DNA of 41,271 nucleotides, taken from contig JAFWIF010000036.1 of the NCBI GenBank assembly GCA_017514975.1, positions 1-41,271 on the forward strand. Reading direction: 5' to 3'. Position 1 is the first letter of the stretch; each line of letters begins with the position of its first letter. Positions 17,436-24,251 of the stretch are shown here, one piece after another. The notes beneath the pieces are model-generated. The model saw only the letters and a list, made by a program, of their open reading frames with translations. It did no database searches and was not told where the DNA came from. A program made the position numbers and the translations under genes. The stretch is from Candidatus Saccharimonadota bacterium (GTDB taxonomy: Bacteria > Patescibacteriota > Saccharimonadia > Saccharimonadales > Saccharimonadaceae).

Positions 17436-18989
17436 TTAATTATAGTTTTTAAGTTTCTCGAAAAAATTCTTAACTCTCTCTTTTCTTTTCGCTATCCGAC
17501 GACTTCTCTCGCTCTCTCGATGTTTCTCCCACCAATCATCAAAATCTTCCTCCGGATCTCTATATCTAGAACCTTCATCATCGGGTTTCTCATCTTCATC
17601 ATCCTCGTCATCAGCAAACGACCCATCACCTCCGACACAAAACTGCTCAATCCACTCATTTAATTGATTCTCGTCTGCTTCTTTAATATCCTCTATCGAG
17701 CTAATACCTATACTACGAAGCAAGCAATACTCCCCGAGACCATTCAGCACGAAATCAGAGCTATATTTGTTCCAATCAACGTACATTTTGCACGCTTTCG
17801 CAAGCTGCGCACTCCCTTTCTTTTTCTCGGAATGCCATTCAAGATTCGCTACTCTAAAAACCTCTTTAAGTACCGCAATTGCTTTCTTCGTTAATCCGTA
17901 GCCATTCTTAAGTATGTCTTCGCTCAAGTGACCTACAAAATCATCATAACTATAGTCGCTATTATAATCGCTACTATAAATACGATAAGCTTCGCTAAGC
18001 AGTTCCGATGCCAAGACACGAAGCGTATCTAAATCAACCTCGCCCTTGTTGTACATTCGATAACAATGAAAAAGCGCAAAGCTCTCTCCGTCATCAAAAA
18101 GCCCTCCATCATCGTCATCTCCAATCTCCGCTAATGCATTATGTACATGATCCACATCCACTGTTTCAGGCAGCTCACCACAAAACGTACTACGCGAAAG
18201 ATCTCTCCACGTAGTAATTCCAGCTCTCCTTAGTTTCACTACCTCCATTATCGATAAAGCCTCCGCGCAACTTTCCAAATGATAGTCAATGTGCGAAAAG
18301 TCATCATCGCTCAAATTAGGAGACAATATACCATACGATATGCAATAACTATGCTCATTTCTAGACAGCCTAGGCGCCCTCATCTTACTATATGCAACAA
18401 TCTTGTATTCGTCTTCCATCTCCTTCTTGCTTTTTAAGCATTTTCCTAAGTTATGCTCAATACCAAGCCCGTTCAGCGCTACCATTAAGGCATACCTGAA
18501 AGTATAACCATTCGGCAAAAGCTCATTTTCAAAATCAGCCCCCTCAATATATCTAAAATCATCTTCAGACAATCTTCGGCTAAAAAAGCCCCTCAGAAAC
18601 CCATCCGCCAAAACCTCTATACTTTCCTCGTCGTTCTCTATCGCCCACTGCATTATGCGGCGCGCGCATCCTGTAAACAACCAACAAATATCCCCATCAA
18701 ATAAGCTCATCGACGCATTAAACATACTTCTTTTCTCAAAATACTCAAAATCATGCTTAATGCCCTCAATCTGTTCCATAACGCAACAAGTTAGCCTATA
18801 CAGCTCCGCGGGTACTTCTCCCGGCGAAGAATCATTCCTCAAAAAGACTTCTTTTTTTGTCCAAACGCCCATTACTGCCTCACGTAAATCTCTCACACCT
18901 TTCTCCATCACTGCGATCGATTCCATTAGTCCTTCAATATCCTTTTTCTTAAAATACGGCTCACGGTAATTATTTAAATATGCTCTCAT
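17436..18989 (-). CDS. Unknown 517-aa cytoplasmic protein with RpoA-CTD-like motifs
   Basis: Not recognised as a family. The start is ATG 18989, supported by GGAGG 10 nt upstream; an in-frame upstream extension has no signals. It has no signal peptide or membrane helix. The protein is helix-rich and acidic, with an Asp/Glu-rich stretch near 445-475 (FADDEDDEDEKPDDEG) and a basic tail that ends RKERVKNFFEKLKNYN. Two segments, LRRAGITTWRDLSR (about 250-263) and LLRSIGISSIEDI (about 421-433), look like the helix-hairpin-helix of the RNA polymerase alpha C-terminal domain, which binds DNA or partner proteins. That resemblance is by eye. It is a single-gene unit with a near-consensus promoter and a good terminator. 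Confidence 0.75.
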   Translation of the reverse strand: MRAYLNNYREPYFKKKDIEGLMESIAVMEKGVRDLREAVMGVWTKKEVFLRNDSSPGEVPAELYRLTCCVMEQIEGIKHDFEYFEKRSMFNASMSLFDGDICWLFTGCARRIMQWAIENDEESIEVLADGFLRGFFSRRLSEDDFRYIEGADFENELLPNGYTFRYALMVALNGLGIEHNLGKCLKSKKEMEDEYKIVAYSKMRAPRLSRNEHSYCISYGILSPNLSDDDFSHIDYHLESCAEALSIMEVVKLRRAGITTWRDLSRSTFCGELPETVDVDHVHNALAEIGDDDDGGLFDDGESFALFHCYRMYNKGEVDLDTLRVLASELLSEAYRIYSSDYNSDYSYDDFVGHLSEDILKNGYGLTKKAIAVLKEVFRVANLEWHSEKKKGSAQLAKACKMYVDWNKYSSDFVLNGLGEYCLLRSIGISSIEDIKEADENQLNEWIEQFCVGGDGSFADDEDDEDEKPDDEGSRYRDPEEDFDDWWEKHRESERSRRIAKRKERVKNFFEKLKNYN

Positions 18990-19086
18990 CTCTAAAACAC
19001 CTCCGCTAAAAAACAATTCCAAAAAACTTAAAAACGTCAAGCAACTCTTCGATTCAGCCTAATCCGCTTTCCTCAAAGCTACCATA

Positions 19087-19115
19087 ATCTTATCATAAAA
19101 CTTACATTTTGTCAA
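19087..19115 (-). promoter_or_regulatory. Near-consensus promoter of the 517-aa gene
   Basis: On the minus strand TTGACA (19110-19115), exactly 17 nt, TAAGAT (19087-19092), TGA before the -10. The leader is about 90 nt and carries a strong Shine-Dalgarno. Confidence 0.7.
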
Positions 19116-19147
19116 GCATAACGTATTAGCTCCAGTCCGTACCGCAG

Positions 19148-19242
19148 CCTCAACGCTCGCAACCTCAACGCCCAGCAACCTCAACGCCCAATAGCCTCAA
19201 CGCTCGTAACCTCAACGCCCAGCAACCTCGGCGCCCAGCATC
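19148..19242. repeat. Tandem repeat, 16-bp period, about six units
   Basis: Units of the form CCTCAACGCCCAGCAA (15-16 bp), with variants CCTCAACGCTCGCAA and CCTCAACGCCCAATAG. It shares CAATAGCCTCAA with the array at 7254-7350. There are no spacers of constant length between conserved repeats, so it is not a CRISPR. Confidence 0.75.
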
Positions 19243-19278
19243 TCCAGTTCAATACTAGCTTTTCACGCCTTCCGCCGA

Positions 19279-19386
19279 GTAGGGGCTTTGCTTTCTTTTG
19301 ACCGTCCGCAGTTACGACGAGGAAGAGCTTAAAGCCCTGCAACGGCAGGCGCTTTAAGCGTGTCAAAGGAGAGCAAAGCCCCCTAC
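19279..19386. repeat. Large nested inverted repeat (MITE-like or structured RNA)
   Basis: Outer arms of 24 and 25 nt (19279-19302 and 19362-19386; core AGGGGCTTTGCT / AGCAAAGCCCC) differ by one inserted base and two positions that become G-U pairs in the + strand RNA. An inner hairpin (19327-19340 and 19345-19359; GCTTAAAG...CTGC arms) closes on AACG. There is no T-run on either side, so it is not a plain terminator. It ends 35 nt before the gene at 19421. Confidence 0.7.
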
Positions 19387-19407
19387 CCAGCGGAAACCCG
19401 TTTATGC

Positions 19408-19413
19408 TATAAT
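19408..19413 (+). promoter_or_regulatory. Extended -10 box, leaderless start of the 205-aa gene
   Basis: TGC-TATAAT, then 7 nt, then ATG 19421. It begins 22 nt after the large inverted repeat. Confidence 0.55.
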
Positions 19414-19420
19414 AAAAACC

Positions 19421-20038
19421 ATGGACAACAAAGCCTACCTCGACCAAATCGCCGTCAAAAGCCAACAAAAAAACACTTCCCCTCTTCTGAGCCCAGGTCT
19501 TATTAAGCTACTTATCGGAGCCGCCATCGCTCTGATCGCGATGCTTATTATCGGCAACATCTTCAGCTCCGGCAACAACAAAGTCTCTACCTCGTACGAA
19601 GATCTCTACTACCGCATCTCTACCCTCGCCGACACCAGCAAAAGCCCTCTCGCTACCTACGACCAAAAACTCAAGTCTTCCGACCTACGTTCCTACTCTA
19701 GCTCTCTTATCGATATTTTAAGAACCACCAAGAATCGCTACGATGCGATTTCTGGCTCCGTTGGTATCGATTCCTCCAACTTAAGCAGCAGCGTCACCGG
19801 AGACTTCGACAGCTCGCTCAGCGCTCTTAATGCAAAACTTGACGACGCCTACCTAACTGGCCAGCTCGACCGTATCTACGCCTACTCTATGTACGATCAG
19901 ATTACCCAACTTCTCAATCTCGAACTCAGTATTAGCCAAAAGACCAGCGACCAAAATCTCGCCGAACTCATCAACAACTCCAGAAAAGATCTCGAATCCT
20001 TCCAAAAACAGTTCAAAGCCTACTCAGATTCCCATTAA
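19421..20038 (+). CDS. Small single-helix membrane protein, unknown
   Basis: Not recognised. It has 205 aa with a short cytoplasmic start, one membrane helix (LIKLLIGAAIALIAMLIIGNIF, about 25-46) and an extracytoplasmic, mostly helical, Ser/Asp/Leu-rich domain with heptad-like spacing (LRSYSSSLIDILRTT; LLNLELSISQKTSDQ). No lipobox or sorting signal is seen. The start follows from the leaderless promoter at 19408-19413. It converges on the yjbR-like gene with a 5-nt gap and no terminator between. It may be a signal-anchored envelope protein; function is unknown. Confidence 0.75.
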   Translation: MDNKAYLDQIAVKSQQKNTSPLLSPGLIKLLIGAAIALIAMLIIGNIFSSGNNKVSTSYEDLYYRISTLADTSKSPLATYDQKLKSSDLRSYSSSLIDILRTTKNRYDAISGSVGIDSSNLSSSVTGDFDSSLSALNAKLDDAYLTGQLDRIYAYSMYDQITQLLNLELSISQKTSDQNLAELINNSRKDLESFQKQFKAYSDSH

Positions 20039-20043
20039 TCCGC

Positions 20044-20391
20044 CTATTCTAGGCTTAACTCGTAACTATGCCTCACCAAATCTACAATCTCGTCATCACT
20101 TAGCTGACCGCTACATATTACCTCTATTCCATTCCTCGCAAGCGCCCTACTCTGCATTACGCTCTCGTATCTCTCTTGCAAAACCTGACCCAATCTCCTA
20201 TCGCAACGCATCTCCAAGCGCAACGGCCGCTTTCCTTTCCATACCACCAAAAAAATCTTCCCATCTCCCTCATCCTCTAAGCTCGCCTTTCTTCGAAAAA
20301 TTCGCCTCCCTTCTTTATCCTCGCACTCCGTCACCTCGGAAAATCCGCGCGCTATCCTCGTTATTTCTTTCTCTAAGTCTTCTTCCGTCAT
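20044..20391 (-). CDS. MmcQ/YjbR-like protein
   Basis: Protein of 115 aa of the MmcQ/YjbR family (DUF419), whose fold resembles a double-stranded DNA-binding cytidine/CyaY-like domain and whose function is not established. The family pattern is visible at the C-terminal half: GKRPLRLEMRCDRRLGQVLQERY, then the short hydrophobic strand IEVICSGQLSDDEIVDLVRHSYEL, which matches the usual LDGSLPDEEL..LIDHSYEL. The usual Trp/His-containing middle (KRHWNTV) is degenerate here. It overlaps the orn stop codon by ATGA, so it is translationally coupled to orn. Confidence 0.75.
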   Translation of the reverse strand: MTEEDLEKEITRIARGFSEVTECEDKEGRRIFRRKASLEDEGDGKIFLVVWKGKRPLRLEMRCDRRLGQVLQERYESVMQSRALARNGIEVICSGQLSDDEIVDLVRHSYELSLE

Positions 20392-20927
20392 CTTTTATCT
20401 ACCTTTCCAACATACCACTGCAGCTCTTCTATGCTACCACGAATATCGTCCAGCGCTCGATGTTTCTCTGGTTTCACAAACCGCTCACGCCTCGCCCCCT
20501 CAAAATATATCTTCCACGCTGATACGTCCAACATTCTATAGTGCAATCTCGCATTTAAGCGCGGCCATTCTCGCTCGATAAATTTTCTATCCTGATGAAT
20601 TGAATTTCCCGCCAAATAAATCGCCTCTTCTTTTGCAAAACATTTGTCGATAAAATTCAACAATTCATCCTCGACCACTTCCGACCTCTGCCCCGTTGCA
20701 TTCTGTTCCACTAATGCCCGATAACTATCGCTATGCTGTTCCCAAAATTCTCCAACCATCCTCTTCTTGATGATTCCTTCATCAACATGAACCACGCCCA
20801 AAAAAGTGCCCACTTCCGCGAATTTCCAATCCGTCGCAATCGCTGCCACTTCTAGGATTTTATCTCTTTCTGGATCCAATCCCGTCATTTCGAGATCGAC
20901 CCAAAGCAACTTCGCCTTCTTAGGCAC
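20388..20927 (-). CDS. orn: Oligoribonuclease (DEDDh 3'-5' exonuclease)
   Basis: Degrades di- to penta-ribonucleotides at the end of RNA decay. At 179 aa it has the family's normal length. DEDDh residues are visible: Exo I WVDLEMTGLDPERDKILEVA (Asp and Glu near residues 11-13), Exo II AGNSIHQDRKFIEREWP, and Exo III KHRALDDIRGSIEEL with the His and Asp. The start is GTG 20927, 17 nt after mscL, with only a weak Shine-Dalgarno. It is in an mscL-orn-yjbR unit. Confidence 0.95.
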   Translation of the reverse strand: MPKKAKLLWVDLEMTGLDPERDKILEVAAIATDWKFAEVGTFLGVVHVDEGIIKKRMVGEFWEQHSDSYRALVEQNATGQRSEVVEDELLNFIDKCFAKEEAIYLAGNSIHQDRKFIEREWPRLNARLHYRMLDVSAWKIYFEGARRERFVKPEKHRALDDIRGSIEELQWYVGKVDKR

Positions 20928-20944
20928 TTTCTTTACCCTGTAAA

Positions 20945-21277
20945 TTAATCTTTCTTCAAATCAAGCTTTAAGGCCTTCACTACAATATAAATCACCAAGG
21001 CCAAAACCAAAAAGTTAATCAAATCATTCAAAAACGCCCCGAGCGCAATCTTCGCACCAGTATCACCCAACGCGATCGCCCATCCCCTCAAACCCTCTGC
21101 CGATCCTAGCAATAGCCCAATTGGCGGCATAATCACATTGTCAATCAACGAATTCACCAATACGCCCGCCGCTGTACCAAGCGTCAAGCCAACCGCAAGC
21201 CCTACGATATTTTGCTCCTTCACAAAAGTCATAAAACCGCTTGCCCCACCTTTCAGCGCACCGACTGCTTTGCTCAT
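20945..21277 (-). CDS. mscL: Large-conductance mechanosensitive channel
   Basis: Pressure-relief channel, pentameric in the membrane. At 110 aa it is slightly short for MscL (usually ~130-150), mostly from a reduced periplasmic loop. Features: the amphipathic start GASGFMTFVKEQNIVGLAVG, first helix VGLTLGTAAGVLVNSLIDNVIMPPIG with the conserved MPPIG, a short loop, second helix AFLNDLINFLVLALVIYIVVKAL, and a Lys-rich tail. Start ATG 21277 has AGGAG 9 nt upstream. A TATAAT preceded by TGG (21314-21319, minus strand) gives a leader of about 30 nt. It is first in the unit with orn and yjbR. Confidence 0.93.
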   Translation of the reverse strand: MSKAVGALKGGASGFMTFVKEQNIVGLAVGLTLGTAAGVLVNSLIDNVIMPPIGLLLGSAEGLRGWAIALGDTGAKIALGAFLNDLINFLVLALVIYIVVKALKLDLKKD

Positions 21278-21351
21278 TCTTTATTTTCTCCTTATTTTTT
21301 AATTATTTTCCCAATTATACCACATTGTCACCACTTTATACTAGCGTTTTA

Positions 21352-21380
21352 TTGACAAATTAAGCAAACTATGATACAAT
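21352..21380 (+). promoter_or_regulatory. Near-consensus promoter of the 212-aa gene
   Basis: TTGACA (21352-21357), 17 nt ending in TGA, TACAAT (21375-21380). The Shine-Dalgarno AAAGGGGGTG follows before ATG 21416. Confidence 0.7.
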
Positions 21381-21415
21381 AGAAAGATGACTTGTACCTT
21401 AAAGGGGGTGAAACT

Positions 21416-22054
21416 ATGACAGGAGTCATCAAGCAGCACATCAACAACAGCCCGATGAAGGACAAAATTCCAGAATACCAAGCTGTTCCATACGCTGATA
21501 TTCGGGATTTTTTCCGACAAGTGTGCGGTTCTTCCGCTAACGTCAATCGGGATGCGTTCTGCATCAAGGCCTACGAGCGCAGGACTCCCGCCAAAATGCT
21601 AGACACGTTCAATAATTACGTTGTTCAGCATGGCGAAGTCAATCCGCTAGCCTTTCATTGCGAGCGCATCGACGATTGGCAACAACGCAACCGACGCGCC
21701 ACACTGAGCCGCATGCTCGACCTTCATGCCGAACATGCTCGGTTCAAGTTGTTTCCACACAAGGACGGCTTCACAGGATCGTACGTCAGCGACGACAATC
21801 ACCACGCCGCAGTTACGTTCGTACGTTCAGAGCGCGGACTCGTCGGCTGCGGCTGGGATTGCGTTACCGCCAAGCAGTACAAAACGGCACGCCGTATGGC
21901 TGTCGGCCTCATGCTGATGTTCGGCATCTATAATCCTCATGATGCCGAACTGTACGAAGGGGCTATTGGTTATCTTCCGCTAGAAAGGATCTTCGATGAA
22001 GACGATGCGTCGGATTTCGAGTACTTCTACCGAAGGTACCTCCCCGAACCGTAA
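21416..22054 (+). CDS. Unknown 212-aa soluble protein
   Basis: Not recognised. The start is ATG 21416 (MTGVIKQHINN), 5 nt after a G-rich Shine-Dalgarno; the TTG further up overlaps that site. It has no signal peptide or membrane helix. It is rich in His, Arg and Tyr, with Cys at scattered positions (FFRQVCGSS, AFCIKAYERR, LAFHCERIDDWQ, LVGCGWDC) and no paired metal motif. The C-terminal part is acidic and aromatic (IFDEDDASDFEYFYRRYLPEP). Base use is balanced in C and G on the + strand, unlike the C-rich neighbours on the same strand (tyrS, queA). It is a single-gene unit with a strong promoter and a GC hairpin after the stop. Confidence 0.7.
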   Translation: MTGVIKQHINNSPMKDKIPEYQAVPYADIRDFFRQVCGSSANVNRDAFCIKAYERRTPAKMLDTFNNYVVQHGEVNPLAFHCERIDDWQQRNRRATLSRMLDLHAEHARFKLFPHKDGFTGSYVSDDNHHAAVTFVRSERGLVGCGWDCVTAKQYKTARRMAVGLMLMFGIYNPHDAELYEGAIGYLPLERIFDEDDASDFEYFYRRYLPEP

Positions 22055-22056
22055 CC

Positions 22057-22090
22057 ATCCCCCGACCCAGGTCGGGGGATTACATTTGTT
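22057..22090 (+). terminator. Hairpin after the 212-aa gene, weak T-tract
   Basis: Perfect 10-bp stem ATCCCCCGAC / GTCGGGGGAT with CCAG loop, followed by ATTACATTTGTTT. It also overlaps the end of argS, and may serve both converging transcripts. The poor T-run makes its efficiency uncertain. Confidence 0.6.
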
Positions 22091-23756
22091 TCGGAATTTC
22101 TACTCCCAATACATCCAAGGCACGCGTCAAAACCGCCGCGGCCCTTTTTATCACCGTCAGCCTTGCCCCTCTTATTTCTTTTTCCGCTCCGCCAATCTCC
22201 GTCCGCTCGTAGTAACGGTTCATTATTTGCGCTAAATCAAACGCATACCCAGCAATCTTATGCACTTCCAACGAATCCATCGTCGTTTTTATCAGCTGCG
22301 GAAATTCTATCAATTTCTTTATCACTTCTTTTTCTGCCTCAAAGTCATAATCCTCACTCCAAGCTTCACTCTCTTTCTCGTTATCATATTTTTCTATAAT
22401 TCTCTTCATCCTCACTACTGCGTATTGGCAAAATGGCCCCGAACATCCCGTCAAAGCAAAAATCTTTTCCGGATCATACAAAATCCCTGTCTTTCTGTCA
22501 CCAATAAAATCGCTATACTTTATCGCCCCAACCGCAATCTTCCGCACATCTTCCTTATCTAAATCCTTGCCAAATTCACTTCGCACTCTTCTCTCCGCGT
22601 CGTCCAGCATTTCTTCCATCAACACTACCCCTTTGCGGCTCGACATTTTCTCTCGCTTACCAGCTTCGTTCAGCTGATCAATCATTCCAAACCAGAGATG
22701 AATATTCTCTTGCTCAAACCCCAACTTTTTCCCCATCGCAAACAGCTGTTCAAAATAAAATTTCTGCTCTGCGCCTGCGCAATACACAACTTTATCTGGA
22801 TGCCATCGCTCTGCCCGATACGCCATACATCCTAAATCAGTCGTTGCATATAGCGCCGCACCGTTACTCTTTAACACCAACATCGGTATCTCAAATCCGT
22901 CTAATTCGCAAATCACCGACCCGTCCGCATTCTTTACAAATTTCCCCTCCCCAAGATATTTTTCAACGAGCTCCTTTCCTTTCTCGACATAAAAACTTTC
23001 TCCATATTCATAGTCTGTCGCTATCCCCATTCTCTGCATCACGCCATGCACGTGTTCCAACGAAATCCTTCTAAACGCCTCCGCAAACTCAATCGCCTTC
23101 TCGTCTTTTGCCTCCAATTTCATGAGCCAATCTTGCACACGCTTCGCCAGCCCATCTTCACCCACATCTTCCTCCGTCTTTAAACGCGCTTTCATGTCGA
23201 TGTATATTTTCCCCAAATCATACACAGTCGTCTCTTCGAGCGTCTTGCCAGACTCCAAAAAACCAACCGCCCAAATTCCAAATGGCGTTCCCGCATCGCC
23301 CAAATGATTATCCGTCACAACCTTCCAGCCATTCGCCTCAAACAATTTTTTTGTCGCCCAACCCTGCGTCCCAGGTCGCAAGTGTCCAACCGAATACGGT
23401 TTCGCTAAATTTACACTCGGAAATTCGACTAGGGCCATTTTCCCTTCGCCATCTTTGTTATTTCCGTACTGATCGCTCCATTCTACGTCCAATTTTCTCC
23501 ACAGCTTTTTAGCCGACCAACTAACGTTAATAAAGCCAGCACCCGCCACCTCCAAGTCATACTCAGGCGTCATCTCCGCCACAATCTCCATCGCAATATC
23601 GCGCGGCGATCGCCCAACCTGTTTTGCAATCCTCAAGGCTATATTTGTCGCATAGTCACCTTTTACTTCCGGTGGCACCGCCGCCCACACCACTTCCGCC
23701 TTGACGCCGTATTTATCATTTATTAGCTTTTCAATTCTTTCTCTCAACTCTTCCAT
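22080..23756 (-). CDS. argS: Arginyl-tRNA synthetase
   Basis: Class I synthetase charging tRNA-Arg, 558 aa. Domains in order: the N-terminal Add-1 domain (to about 95, with GDYATNIALRIAKQ and AGAGFINVSWS), the Rossmann core with the HIGH-type motif SVGHLRPGTQGW near 117-128, the DLGCMAYRAERWHPDKVVYCAGAEQ region, the KMSKS-type loop EKMSSRKGVVL near 373-383, and the DALR anticodon-binding C-terminus (GPFCQYAVVRMKRII; YAFDLAQIMNRYYE). Start ATG 23756 has TGG-TAAAAT 8 nt upstream, so it may be leaderless. The gap upstream encodes a candidate RNA on the other strand; alternatively it is an argS leader. Confidence 0.97.
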   Translation of the reverse strand: MEELRERIEKLINDKYGVKAEVVWAAVPPEVKGDYATNIALRIAKQVGRSPRDIAMEIVAEMTPEYDLEVAGAGFINVSWSAKKLWRKLDVEWSDQYGNNKDGEGKMALVEFPSVNLAKPYSVGHLRPGTQGWATKKLFEANGWKVVTDNHLGDAGTPFGIWAVGFLESGKTLEETTVYDLGKIYIDMKARLKTEEDVGEDGLAKRVQDWLMKLEAKDEKAIEFAEAFRRISLEHVHGVMQRMGIATDYEYGESFYVEKGKELVEKYLGEGKFVKNADGSVICELDGFEIPMLVLKSNGAALYATTDLGCMAYRAERWHPDKVVYCAGAEQKFYFEQLFAMGKKLGFEQENIHLWFGMIDQLNEAGKREKMSSRKGVVLMEEMLDDAERRVRSEFGKDLDKEDVRKIAVGAIKYSDFIGDRKTGILYDPEKIFALTGCSGPFCQYAVVRMKRIIEKYDNEKESEAWSEDYDFEAEKEVIKKLIEFPQLIKTTMDSLEVHKIAGYAFDLAQIMNRYYERTEIGGAEKEIRGARLTVIKRAAAVLTRALDVLGVEIPKQM

Positions 23757-23764
23757 TTCACTTT

Positions 23765-23770
23765 ATTTTA
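23765..23770 (-). promoter_or_regulatory. Extended -10 box, leaderless start of argS
   Basis: TGG-TAAAAT on the minus strand, 8 nt before ATG 23756. It lies back to back with the promoter of the + strand RNA at 23788-23815. Confidence 0.5.
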
Positions 23771-23787
23771 CCATCTTTTCAAAAAAC

Positions 23788-23815
23788 TTGCATTTTTTGA
23801 TTTTTTTGTTATAAT
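23788..23815 (+). promoter_or_regulatory. Promoter of the candidate ~390-nt RNA
   Basis: TTGCAT (23788-23793), 16 nt ending in TGT, TATAAT (23810-23815). No coding frame with a start site follows on this strand, yet a strong terminator lies 370 nt downstream. Confidence 0.6.
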
Positions 23816-23821
23816 AAGAAA

Positions 23822-24212
23822 CAGTCTGACGTTCTTAAATGCGTCAAGACTCGACGACGAAAGAGATTAGCCATCATCCGTGGCCGACTCCTTTCAGCGA
23901 AATAAATAACTTTTTATTTATGAGGCTAATCTCTGTCGTTGCCCTTTAAAATTATCTCTGTAAAAGAAAAGTAGCCTATAAAAACCATGATGTGTTTGTC
24001 TTTTATTTATTTCATACTTCGCATGAGTATCCAAACCGCCACTCGCAGCACAATGATCGAAAAACTTTTAATATTTTACTCATGCACACCTCCTTGTGTA
24101 GAAGCCTACCGCTTCGACTGAAACATAAATTTCTGCTCATCAAGTCGTGCGATACGCTTCATATTTTACAGAGATCAATTTTAGACGCCCTCCCCCCTTA
24201 GGGCGTCTTTTT
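23822..24212 (+). ncRNA. Candidate structured non-coding RNA with anti-Shine-Dalgarno loops
   Basis: About 390 nt between a promoter (23788-23815) and a strong terminator (24184-24212) with no coding potential on the + strand. Helices visible by eye: a bulged hairpin at 23824-23850; a long stem AGAGATTAGCC / GGCTAATCTCT (23862-23872 with 23924-23934), extended by ACGAC/GTCGT and holding an inner AAATAAA/TTTATTT hairpin; a long-range 18-bp helix AAAATTATCTCTGTAAAA (23948-23965) with 24164-24182, one bulge; and a hairpin at 24084-24099 whose 6-nt loop is CCTCCT, the exact complement of AGGAGG. A second CU-rich segment (GACTCCTTTC, 23886-23895) lies in the loop of the long stem. It does not match conserved cores of RNase P RNA, tmRNA, 6S or SRP RNA that I can recall. 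Alternative: two short minus-strand frames with good Shine-Dalgarno sites (see findings). Confidence 0.55.
24184..24212 (+). terminator. Strong rho-independent terminator
   Basis: 8-bp stem GACGCCCT / AGGGCGTC with a C-rich loop, followed by TTTTT. The minus-strand reading has no T-run, so it acts on + transcripts, yet no + gene precedes it within 2 kb apart from the 212-aa gene, which has its own hairpin. Confidence 0.8.
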
Positions 24213-24237
24213 CATATCTTCCATATATACTAAATGG

Positions 24238-24243
24238 TATAAT
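24238..24243 (+). promoter_or_regulatory. Extended -10 box, leaderless start of the phosphoesterase
   Basis: TGG-TATAAT, then 8 nt, then ATG 24252. Confidence 0.5.
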
Positions 24244-24251
24244 ACATACTG

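Noticed and set aside
19148-19242. CRISPR array
   Set aside because: Units follow one another directly with no spacers, repeats are degenerate, and no cas genes are present.
19181-19468. 95-codon minus-strand open frame across the inverted repeat
   Set aside because: It runs through both arms of the inverted repeat and the tandem array, has no ribosome site, and overlaps the start of the 205-aa gene.
23822-24212. RNase P RNA or tmRNA
   Set aside because: The size fits, but the conserved GAGGAAAGTCC / ACAGAA core of RNase P and the tRNA-like end and tag frame of tmRNA are not seen on either strand.
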